Origin: Candidatus Martarchaeota archaeon | GTDB taxonomy: Archaea > Micrarchaeota > Micrarchaeia > Norongarragalinales > UBA8480 | DNA length: 31,656 bases | Assembly (NCBI GenBank): GCA_023474775.1 | Contig: JAMCXP010000048.1 | Location: 1 to 31,656 of the forward strand | Direction of reading: 5' to 3' | Part shown: one piece after another, positions 23,232-30,831 of the stretch | Layout of the letters: every line of letters starts with the position of its first letter | How positions within the stretch are numbered: position 1 is the stretch's first letter | Notes under the pieces: model-generated | The model's input: the letters and a program-made list of their open reading frames with translations, nothing else | Told to the model about the DNA's origin: nothing | Databases searched by the model: none | Position numbers and translations under genes: made by a program

Positions 23232-25136
23232 TTAAGTCAGAATTGCCTTTATCCTTCTCACTCCAGCGCTTACTGCCTCTTCCTTTACAATCTTAAAAAC
23301 TCCTAGCTCTGAAGTGTTTTTAACGTGCGGACCAGTGCACACCTCAATGCTGTAACCACTTACATTGTAAACGCTTACTCTTTCCCCGTATTTTTCAGTG
23401 AACAACGCTTGAGCGCCTAACTTTTTAGCCTCTTCAACCGTCATCTCGGTTCTTTTCACGTTCAACCCTTTTTTTATTATTCCATTAACCTCATCTTCGA
23501 CTTTCTTTATTTCTTCAGGGGTGAGCTTCCTGTTGAAGTTGAAGTCAAACCTCAATCTTTCAGGAGTGATGTTGCTTCCTTTCTGCTTGATGTTTTTATC
23601 AACCACTCTCCTCAAAGCCTCGTTCAACAGGTGGGTGGCGGTGTGAAGCTTGGTTGTCTGCTCTGATTTATCCGCCAAGCCCGACTTGAATTTTTTTTCA
23701 GCCCCTACTCTTGACGTTTCCTGGTGTTTTTCCAGCTCTTTTGCGAATTCAGCTCGGTGGAATAATAATTTTTTTTCTCTCGCGATTTCGATTATGAGCT
23801 CTTCTGGGAAACCGTATGACTGGTAGAGTAGGAAGCCTTCCTTGCCGGTTATGGCGGCTTTGTCGATTTCGTTTTCTGTTATTCCAGCTTCCTTTACTTC
23901 GTAGTTTTCTCCTTGTTTTTTCTTTGTCCATACCCCTTCGATTATCTGCTCGTGGCTTGGCGATTGCATGAGTTTAATGTATTTTTCTGCTGGTATGGGT
24001 GTTTTTTCGCTGAATACTGCTTCGGCCGCTTTCAGCCCTTCGCTTATTACCTTTTTGAACCTGTTTTCTTCTTCATCAAGTTGTGAAAGTATGAATTTTT
24101 GGTTTTTGTTCAGTTCTTCATAGTCCTTTTCATATATTTCAATTACTTTTTTGGCGGTTTCAGCGGTAAAGTTTTCTTTTATTCCAATTTCCCTTCCATG
24201 CCTTATGGCTCTTCTTATAAGCCTTCTTAATATGTAACCCTGCTCAACATTGCTTGGCTCCACTTTTTTGTCGTCCCCAAGTATGAATGTCGCTGCTTTC
24301 AGGTGGTCTGCTATTATTCTGGCGCTTCTTTCCTCGTATTTTTCCGCCATGCTTTTTATTTTTTCAAGTATCGGCTTGAAAAGTTCGGTGTCATAGATTG
24401 ATTTTTTTCCCTGAAGCATGGCAGTGATTCTTTCCAAGCCCATTCCAGTGTCCACGTTTTTCTGTTTAAGCATTTCGTACTTTCCTTCTTTTGTCTTGTT
24501 GTACTCCATGAACACGTCGTTCCAGATTTCAACCCATTTTCTGTCATTGGTGTTGAATTCTTTTGGGTTGTTTTCGCCTTTCCAGTAAAACATTTCGCTG
24601 CATGGCCCGCATGGCCCGGTTTGCCCTGCAGGCCCCCAGAAGTTGTCTTCCTTTGGAAGAAATCTTATTCTTTCAGCAGGTATTCCCAGTTTCATCCATA
24701 TTTCTGCAGATTCTTCATCTCTTGGCGCGTCGCTGTTTCCTTCAAAGCATGTTACCGCTAATTTTTCGATTGGAATTCCAAGCCATTTTTCGTTTGTTAG
24801 GAATTCAAAGCTCCATTCTATCGCCTCTTTTTTGAAATAATCTCCGAAAGACCAGTTGCCTAGCATTTCAAAGAAGGTCAGGTGCGTGGCGTCTCCCACG
24901 CTTTCAATGTCGCCAGTTCTTACGCATTTTTGCGCGTCTGCTATTCTTTTTCCCATTGGATGAGGCTGTCCAAGGATGAACGGGACTAACGGGTGCATTC
25001 CAGCGGTGGTAAACAGAACTGTAGGGTCATGCTCAGGAATGAGAGATTCTGATTTTATTATTCTATGCCCTTTTTCTTTGAAGAATTCGAAGTATTTTTT
25101 TTTTATTTCCTCTGCTGTTATTTGCTCTGCTTTCAT
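23232..25136 (-). CDS. alaS: Alanyl-tRNA synthetase, short bacterial-like form lacking the C-Ala domain
   Basis: 634 residues against about 870-900 for typical AlaRS. Catalytic core: IKKKYFEFFKEKGH, DPTVLFTTAGMHPLVPFILG, FFEMLGNWSFGDYFKKEA, GPCGPCSEMFY and NVDTGMGLERITAML. The editing domain is kept, with HTATH (498-502) and Cys600/His604 in EVCTGPHVKN, so mischarged Ser/Gly-tRNA-Ala could still be cleared. The protein ends at VSAGVRRIKAILT, just after editing; the C-terminal DHHA1-type C-Ala domain is absent and no fragment follows, as the stop is 4 bases from tRNA-Met. The DPTVLFTTAGM and MGKRIADAQKCVRTGDIESVG segments resemble bacterial enzymes more than archaeal ones, suggesting acquisition from a bacterium with a similarly short AlaRS. 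Confidence 0.93.
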   Translation of the reverse strand: MKAEQITAEEIKKKYFEFFKEKGHRIIKSESLIPEHDPTVLFTTAGMHPLVPFILGQPHPMGKRIADAQKCVRTGDIESVGDATHLTFFEMLGNWSFGDYFKKEAIEWSFEFLTNEKWLGIPIEKLAVTCFEGNSDAPRDEESAEIWMKLGIPAERIRFLPKEDNFWGPAGQTGPCGPCSEMFYWKGENNPKEFNTNDRKWVEIWNDVFMEYNKTKEGKYEMLKQKNVDTGMGLERITAMLQGKKSIYDTELFKPILEKIKSMAEKYEERSARIIADHLKAATFILGDDKKVEPSNVEQGYILRRLIRRAIRHGREIGIKENFTAETAKKVIEIYEKDYEELNKNQKFILSQLDEEENRFKKVISEGLKAAEAVFSEKTPIPAEKYIKLMQSPSHEQIIEGVWTKKKQGENYEVKEAGITENEIDKAAITGKEGFLLYQSYGFPEELIIEIAREKKLLFHRAEFAKELEKHQETSRVGAEKKFKSGLADKSEQTTKLHTATHLLNEALRRVVDKNIKQKGSNITPERLRFDFNFNRKLTPEEIKKVEDEVNGIIKKGLNVKRTEMTVEEAKKLGAQALFTEKYGERVSVYNVSGYSIEVCTGPHVKNTSELGVFKIVKEEAVSAGVRRIKAILT

Positions 25137-25210
25137 GAATTAATTTTAGGGCTATTGTTTTTTAAACATTTTTCCCTGTTTTCGCATTTTTATTTACTTG
25201 ATTATAAGGT

Positions 25211-25500
25211 TGAGTGCGAAGGCGGTACCCCGCCTTTTGTTGTACGAAAAACACCGAGTGTTTTTCCATTGGCAGCATTTATCTAAGCGGCTTTAAAAAA
25301 GCCTTGCGCCATACGGTGGGGCTCGTTTCACTTCCAGCGGTGTTAAGGCATCGTCGTGTCACGCGCCTGAAAAAAACATCGCAGGAATGTCGTTTCTGCT
25401 CCCCACCCCTGCCTTAAGCAGGGAAGGTTTGCCTTCTCATTGAAATTTGGTGGGCGGAAGTTCCTCCCTATAAAGGGTAAGCTGCCCGCCTTCACGCTCT
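25211..25500 (-). ncRNA. rnpB: RNase P RNA
   Basis: About 290 nt. The ends form the P1 helix: GAGCGTGAAGGCGG (5', minus strand, from 25499) pairs with CCGCCTTCGCACTC (3', to 25213), 13 of 14 positions counting one G-U. CR-I follows the 5' side as GGAGGAACTTCCGCCC (25454-25469), matched by the P4 partner GGCGGGG near 25230-25240. A GTGAAACGAGCCCCACC ... GGCGCAAGGC block (about 25302-25334) is the CR-IV-like region, and AGATAAATGCTGCC precedes a hairpin as in other RNase P RNAs. It forms the catalytic core that trims tRNA 5' leaders. The P4/CR-V strand is divergent from the bacterial consensus but compensates CR-I. Ends uncertain by a few bases. Confidence 0.87.
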
Positions 25501-25568
25501 ACTTAGATTAGCCTAAAAATTGTTTTAAACGTTTGCTTTTTCAACTTGTATTGCAATAATAGTATAAT

Positions 25569-26588
25569 TCATTTTTCTTCCATTGCCTTCTTTAGCGTTG
25601 GCTGAATTATTTTCGGGTGTTTTTCTATTGGCATTGGCTTGAATAATTTTTTTATGTCACCAAGCGCATAAGGCTCGTTCTTCTTGTTATACTCTACCAT
25701 CTTACTCCAAAAATGTTTTTTGTCATTATTTAAAACCATTGCAGCGTAATCTTTGGTTTTAATCACACTTGCGTATTTTTTTTGCTTCATTCCCAAAAAT
25801 TCTTTTATTTTATTCTGCGAAGATAATTTTGAGTTTACAGAAGCATTCCAGAATAATGTGTGCCCTTCAAGTTTTTTAATCATTGCTTCTGGCTTCAGGG
25901 AAGAGTATCTGTATATGGGCTCCTCAAGATTGATAAATTGAACCCTGTACGTATCAGTAAAGCCTATTTTAATTATTGAAATGAATATCATTGAAAATAG
26001 TTTTTTTAACTCGTTTGGATTGAATAAATTTAACATGAAATGAAGCATAAAAAAATTTAAAGTTATTTTAAATCTGTTCATATAATTTTCATAAGAGTAG
26101 CCAAGAGTCCACGCGTCTTGAATTACGTTTATATATCTAAGATTTCTTGCCAGTCGCGTTCGATATTCTGTGTGATCCAATAAGTTCGTTCCAAAAATTA
26201 TATTGAAGGGCAGGTTAAATAAATCTGCGGTTGGATACATTTCAGGCAGCTTTTTGATTGTTTGAATCGATTTTTCATGTATTATTTCATTCGCCTGAAT
26301 ATATAAAATATAACTTCCTTTGCATTTTACTCTTACCTGATTGGCAGAGTTCGCTAGGGTAAGCAAAGGCGTTTTTTTATCCAAAACCCATTTTTTTCTA
26401 TACAATTTTATTTTATTGTGTTTTTTCTGCAGTTTTAGAAGCTCCTCCCAAGTTCCGTCAGTTGAATAACCATCCGATACCAAAAATTCATCGCATATTG
26501 GAAGCGCAGATTCTATTGCTTGTATAAATGGATATCCTTGTGATTTAACATTCCACACGTTCATAAATCCTGAAATAGTGTAATCCAT
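25569..26588 (-). CDS. Glycosyltransferase family 2-like protein
   Basis: 339 residues. The N-terminal GT-A fold is indicated by SALPICDEFLVSDGYSTDGT (28-47; D-x-x-S-x-DGT nucleotide-sugar signature) and YILYIQANEIIHEKS (about 93-107), where the usual DxD is QANE, as in a subset of family 2 enzymes. The rest is less conserved, with a short hydrophobic, Phe-rich stretch (NFFMLHFMLNLF) that may touch the membrane, and no full transmembrane helix. It probably adds a sugar to a surface glycan or lipid carrier. It is divergent from aglB, with 75 bases between starts, consistent with the N-glycosylation theme; donor and acceptor are unknown. The gene is AT-rich compared with neighbours. Confidence 0.78.
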   Translation of the reverse strand: MDYTISGFMNVWNVKSQGYPFIQAIESALPICDEFLVSDGYSTDGTWEELLKLQKKHNKIKLYRKKWVLDKKTPLLTLANSANQVRVKCKGSYILYIQANEIIHEKSIQTIKKLPEMYPTADLFNLPFNIIFGTNLLDHTEYRTRLARNLRYINVIQDAWTLGYSYENYMNRFKITLNFFMLHFMLNLFNPNELKKLFSMIFISIIKIGFTDTYRVQFINLEEPIYRYSSLKPEAMIKKLEGHTLFWNASVNSKLSSQNKIKEFLGMKQKKYASVIKTKDYAAMVLNNDKKHFWSKMVEYNKKNEPYALGDIKKLFKPMPIEKHPKIIQPTLKKAMEEK

Positions 26589-26663
26589 TTTTAGTTACCT
26601 TTTCAATTAATTTTATTGCGAAAGTATTAAAAGTATTGAGATTTAACATTTTTACACTATTGG

Positions 26664-29600
26664 TTGTATTTGTTTTGGTGGTTGAATTTGATTTTGGAGT
26701 TGCTTGCAATAATAATAATCGCTTTGCTTGTTTCAGCGCCTGGAATAATTTTTTGTTTCGCTCTGCTTAAAGGAGTTGATTTGAATCGCTTTGAAAAGAC
26801 AATTATTGGAGTTTTGCTTGGCTTGTTTATTCCCCCTTTGATGAGTTTTTTTGAATTCATTGTCTTCGGCTGGCTTTTCAACGTTTGGATTTTCTTTTTA
26901 AATACGGTTGTTTTTCTTGCCATTTCAATAGTATTGTTTTACACTCAAAAAATTAATTTTAGCTTTGATTTTAAATCTTTTGATTTTAGTAAAATTGATT
27001 CCAAATCGCTTGTTAACTTTATAAAAAACAATAAGGTTATGCTTATTCTAGCGGCGCTTATGCTTCTAGGCTTTTACGCTAGGTCTGCCACTCCCTCGAC
27101 AAATTTCTTTGAATTCGACCCTTATTACTATATGAGAGTTACCGAACAGCTGGTTAACTGGGGCGTTCCATTGCTTCACAGCATGGATGTTTACTATCCT
27201 CTTGGGTCTACTTACCGTGAGTTTCCACTGGTTTCTTATATGACGGGAGGCTGGTTTGATCTTTTCAATCTTTTCACAAACTCTTCTTTCAGCCTAAATA
27301 ATCTAATCTTAACTTCAAACGTCTACCCTCCATTGTTTGGAGCTTTAATGGCTTTCTTCGCATTTCTTTTTATCAAGGAAGAATACGGAAAAAGAGCGGG
27401 CTTGCTTGCCGCTGGAATAACCGCTTTCATGCCGCAGCTTATAGAGAAATTCGCATTCGGCGAGGCGCTGCTAGAGCCTATGGGTATATTCATAGCAATA
27501 GCAGTTTTCGCTTTCTATGCTTTGGCAGTGAAAAGAAAAAGTCTTAGACTAGGATTTATAGCCGCTTTTATGTTCGCCGCGACTCTTCTAGCTTCCGCCG
27601 AATATGTCTGGCCTTTCATGGTAATATCAGTTTACATGTTGATCCAATCATTCATCGACTTTTGGAATGGAGATCTTGACGACAGGATGGCGTTGATTAA
27701 TATTTTAATGGGTGTTGCCGCTCTGATAGCTTATGCTGCAAGTTTTATTTATGGAATTACAAGGGCGCCTTCAAATTCAATGGTTCTAACATTTTTCGCC
27801 ATCGCACCGTCAATCTTGTTTTTCATTATAAACAAGTTCAAGCTTGCCGAAAAAAAGGAAAGCAAAAAGCTTGTTTTTGGAGGTATAATAGCTTTTGTTG
27901 TTTTAGTGTTGGTATTGACGCCAATAGGCTATAAACTATATGAGTACGCCAATGGACTTACTGGTTTTGCGACAAACTCAAACTTCGTAAGCAAAACCGT
28001 GGCTGAACAATCACCAACCACTTCAGGGGTTTTTCCATCTTCAATGGGCATAATTGACCCGAATATTATATTGTTGATTACAACCATTGTCATGATTTTA
28101 ACTGCCTGTTTTATTATTTACAAGAAAAATAAAAGGGAAGGGCTCATCGCTGGAGGAGTTTCTTTTATTCTTCTGGTGTTTCATGATTTTTTGGATCCCG
28201 TAGCATCTTGGCTGTTTTCAACAGGCACCTCTTCAAGCAACCTGGCGCACTTCATAATTGAAAGTTCTATATTCTGGTACGTGGCGATTCTCTTCGTTCT
28301 TTTTATATTAGTTCAATTTTACGAGCCACGCAAGCACAGGCTTCAACTGCTTTTTGTTGTTTCAATCTTTCCGGTTGCTTATATTGGCTTGAGCATAATG
28401 AAGTATTTGGTTCACTTGGGCGCTGTTTTGGCTGTTGCAGGGGGGGTTTTGTTCGGGGAAGCTGTTAACCTCACGGGCGATATTTCAAACTACTTCAAAT
28501 TAGGGGGGGAGTATAACAATATAGTTTTAACTGGAATGACCTTCATTTCAATTGTTTTAATTGCCCTGCTTGTAACAGGAGTGCCACCCTGGCCTCAGCA
28601 AAGCAAACCTTACCCTGCAGTGGGGTTTTTTGACTCCTGTACAGGTGGTTCAAACAGTATTATGTGTCAGCTTCAATCTTCAAGAATTTCACAAGATTGG
28701 CTTGACGCTATGAGCTGGCTTAATAATAACACAAACATGTACAACGCTTCTATTCAGCAGAATTGCATTGCTAATTATGGTTATACTTGCAGGGTTATAA
28801 GCTGGTGGGATTATGGTCATTGGACTACCTTCTTTGGGAACACTCAATCAGTTTTGGATCCTTTCAACAGATATGAGTTCATGGACCAGGAGGTCGCCAA
28901 CGATTTTGTCGGAACGAATGAAAGCAATCTCGTAAATTCAATGCTTTACTTCCATGCTTCACACATTGAAGTGGATTTTGAGTTGATTCAAAAGTGGGGG
29001 GCGCTTGTATACTTAGCCGGAACCTGCACCTATAACAACACGGCCACTGGAGGCATAGCATTAGGATGTCCTGATCAATTAAGAATAACCGACTGGCAGG
29101 CAGGGCCTGGCCAGAGCATTTTTGAATTCCTTCATTATCCAGAATATCTTCAAGTGGTTGGCACTTGCCCACTTTCTTCTTCAATGTACGCGGTTAAAAG
29201 CAATTTTGACAGTTCTTCAACTCCTTATGATTATTGCATGAGCCAATCAGAGTTGGTTCCTGTTGTTAATAATAATCTAAATTTGGCAGGCGCAAAGCCG
29301 CTTGTGCTGGTTAATCTTTTAACTCCTGTTGAAAATTTGAATAATAATACGGTGTATCTTCTTCCAATCCAGCAGGGGGTTTTCGTAAATGCGAACCCTC
29401 AACTTCAGTCAAGCTATGGTTCGAACGAGTTTTTCAACTCAATGTTTGCAAGGCTTTACTTTTTCTCCAACCTTCCTGGCTTCACCCTTTCTTATGTTTC
29501 GCCTAATGGCGAGGTTAAGATTTTTTCGCTTAACTACACTGCTTATGAAAATTATGCTAATTCAATATCTTCATCAAGCTCAAACGCTTCAAACAGCTTG

Positions 29601-29717
29601 TCTAACCTTCCATTAAATTCTTCATCTTCTTTGAATTCGTCTAACTCTTCTATTCCCGAATCTAATTCTTCTATTTTGAATAAAACCTCTCAGAATTTAA
29701 CTTCAAACTCAAGCTAG
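26664..29717 (+). CDS. aglB: Oligosaccharyltransferase catalytic subunit AglB (STT3 family)
   Basis: 1017 residues. Transfers lipid-linked glycan to Asn in N-x-S/T sequons outside the membrane. The multi-helix N-terminal part (about 13 helices to residue 650) has the first external-loop acidic motif FFEFDPYYYMR (Asp152). The soluble domain has the sequon-binding WWDYG at 714-718 (ISWWDYGHW). Residues from about 965 to the end are an unusual Ser/Asn-rich low-complexity tail holding several N-x-S/T sequons. The TTG at 26664 is taken as start, but other in-frame TTGs follow closely within the first helix, so the exact start is uncertain. Converges on the DUF192 gene with a 3-base gap. Confidence 0.95.
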   Translation: MYLFWWLNLILELLAIIIIALLVSAPGIIFCFALLKGVDLNRFEKTIIGVLLGLFIPPLMSFFEFIVFGWLFNVWIFFLNTVVFLAISIVLFYTQKINFSFDFKSFDFSKIDSKSLVNFIKNNKVMLILAALMLLGFYARSATPSTNFFEFDPYYYMRVTEQLVNWGVPLLHSMDVYYPLGSTYREFPLVSYMTGGWFDLFNLFTNSSFSLNNLILTSNVYPPLFGALMAFFAFLFIKEEYGKRAGLLAAGITAFMPQLIEKFAFGEALLEPMGIFIAIAVFAFYALAVKRKSLRLGFIAAFMFAATLLASAEYVWPFMVISVYMLIQSFIDFWNGDLDDRMALINILMGVAALIAYAASFIYGITRAPSNSMVLTFFAIAPSILFFIINKFKLAEKKESKKLVFGGIIAFVVLVLVLTPIGYKLYEYANGLTGFATNSNFVSKTVAEQSPTTSGVFPSSMGIIDPNIILLITTIVMILTACFIIYKKNKREGLIAGGVSFILLVFHDFLDPVASWLFSTGTSSSNLAHFIIESSIFWYVAILFVLFILVQFYEPRKHRLQLLFVVSIFPVAYIGLSIMKYLVHLGAVLAVAGGVLFGEAVNLTGDISNYFKLGGEYNNIVLTGMTFISIVLIALLVTGVPPWPQQSKPYPAVGFFDSCTGGSNSIMCQLQSSRISQDWLDAMSWLNNNTNMYNASIQQNCIANYGYTCRVISWWDYGHWTTFFGNTQSVLDPFNRYEFMDQEVANDFVGTNESNLVNSMLYFHASHIEVDFELIQKWGALVYLAGTCTYNNTATGGIALGCPDQLRITDWQAGPGQSIFEFLHYPEYLQVVGTCPLSSSMYAVKSNFDSSSTPYDYCMSQSELVPVVNNNLNLAGAKPLVLVNLLTPVENLNNNTVYLLPIQQGVFVNANPQLQSSYGSNEFFNSMFARLYFFSNLPGFTLSYVSPNGEVKIFSLNYTAYENYANSISSSSSNASNSLSNLPLNSSSSLNSSNSSIPESNSSILNKTSQNLTSNSS

Positions 29718-29720
29718 CTT

Positions 29721-30065
29721 TTAAGGCTTCCACCAGACTTTATCTCCTTCTTTCAGCTTGAATTTTTCAATGCTTCCCTCGGGCGCTTCTATAAGATAAA
29801 GAGAGGGTTTAGGCGTTACATTTAAAGTGAAAGGTTTCACTGTTTTTGTCTGAACTATTTTTTTCTTCTCGTCAAGAAATACTGCGTCGAAAGTGACAAA
29901 GCAGAAAAGAGAATGTATTGAGTTTTCAAGGCTTGCTTTTCTTGAAAAGAAGAACAGCATTGGCTTTTTAAGTTTTTTTTTGAACATTATTCCCATAAGC
30001 TTTTCACCAAAGCTTCTCGCCTCGTCATGCTCCTTCCAAAGTATTTTTTTTCCCGTTCCAATCAT
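29721..30065 (-). CDS. DUF192 family protein
   Basis: 114 residues from the ATG at 30065; in-frame GTG (30113) and ATG codons farther up would add up to 16 residues before the domain. The DUF192 pattern is visible: EARSFGEKLMGIMFKKKLKK, PMLFFFSRKASLENSIHSLF, VTFDAVFLDEKKKIVQTKTV and PSLYLIEAPEGSIEKFKLKEGDKV, in the usual order (GLMFR, F-F, DxxFLD, P-YvlE-pxG, GD-V). The domain is a small beta barrel of unknown biochemical role; some homologues are exported, but no signal peptide is evident from this start. It is divergent from the cis-prenyltransferase gene. Confidence 0.85.
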   Translation of the reverse strand: MIGTGKKILWKEHDEARSFGEKLMGIMFKKKLKKPMLFFFSRKASLENSIHSLFCFVTFDAVFLDEKKKIVQTKTVKPFTLNVTPKPSLYLIEAPEGSIEKFKLKEGDKVWWKP

Positions 30066-30136
30066 TTCAATCAACAGATAATTTAAAAACATTTGGCTTT
30101 TTAATATTATCACTTAAAAAAAGGTGTTTTGAAGAA

Positions 30137-30829
30137 TTGCTTAACAGTGTTGGAGTCATTCCAGACGGAAACAGAAGATTCGCTAAAAAATACGGCATGG
30201 ATTTCAGCGAAGCTTACATGAAGGGTTTTGATAAAGTAAAAAACGTTGTAAGGTGGGCTTCTGAAAAAAACGTAAAGGAGGTTTACTTCTGGGCTTTGTC
30301 TTTCGAAAACTTCTCAAAAAGATCCAAAGTAGAATTATCAGTGCTTTTCACCCTGATGAAAAAATACATTGACAAGGCTTTGAGCGATAAAACCTTTGTT
30401 GACTTGAACTGCAAGGTAAGCTTCTTCGGAAATAGGATCGTATTGCCGCAGAATGTCCTGTCCAGAATAGATAAGATAGAAAGTCAAACAAGAGATTGTT
30501 CATCTTATAATTTAGGAATTGGATTAGCCTACAGCGGGAGGGAGGAGTTAATAACCGCTTCAAAAAAAATTGCTGCCGATGTCCTTGAAAATAAAATAAC
30601 CATAAATGAAGTTGATGAAAATACTTTTTCGAACTACCTATACACTCATGCCTCGCCCGATCTTGTCATAAGAACAGGCAGTGTTTCAAGACTTAGCGGG
30701 TTCATGCCATGGCAGGCGGTTTACAGCGAATTGTATTTTTCAAGTAAACTGTGGCCTGAGTTTGAAAAAAAAGACTTTAACAAAGCGGTTGAATTCTTCG
30801 ACTCTACTGAACGAAGATTCGGGAAATAA
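30137..30829 (+). CDS. uppS: cis-Prenyltransferase (undecaprenyl/polyprenyl diphosphate synthase family)
   Basis: 230 residues. Condenses isopentenyl diphosphate units to the long polyprenyl diphosphate that becomes the glycan carrier. VIPDGNRRFAKKYG carries the catalytic Asp10; FWALSFENFSKRSKVELSVL matches the second conserved region, and DLVIRTGSVSRLSGFMPWQ with AVYSELYFSSKLWPEF matches the C-terminal signature (usually IRTSGE.RLSNF..WQ). Gly-Ser-Val replaces the common S-G-E step, a modest deviation. The TTG start at 30137 has AAGGTG ten bases upstream. It converges on the GGR gene with 2 bases between stops. Fits the aglB and polyprenol-kinase-like genes of the window. Confidence 0.94.
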   Translation: MLNSVGVIPDGNRRFAKKYGMDFSEAYMKGFDKVKNVVRWASEKNVKEVYFWALSFENFSKRSKVELSVLFTLMKKYIDKALSDKTFVDLNCKVSFFGNRIVLPQNVLSRIDKIESQTRDCSSYNLGIGLAYSGREELITASKKIAADVLENKITINEVDENTFSNYLYTHASPDLVIRTGSVSRLSGFMPWQAVYSELYFSSKLWPEFEKKDFNKAVEFFDSTERRFGK

Positions 30830-30831
30830 AT

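Noticed and set aside
23749..24840. Several antisense or alternate frames within alaS, which might hint at a frameshift
   Set aside because: The 634-codon alaS frame is continuous with all motifs in order; the other frames are shadows.
25065..25417. Two plus-strand frames across the alaS start region and the following spacer
   Set aside because: They overlap the alaS N-terminus and the RNase P RNA and have no recognisable protein features.
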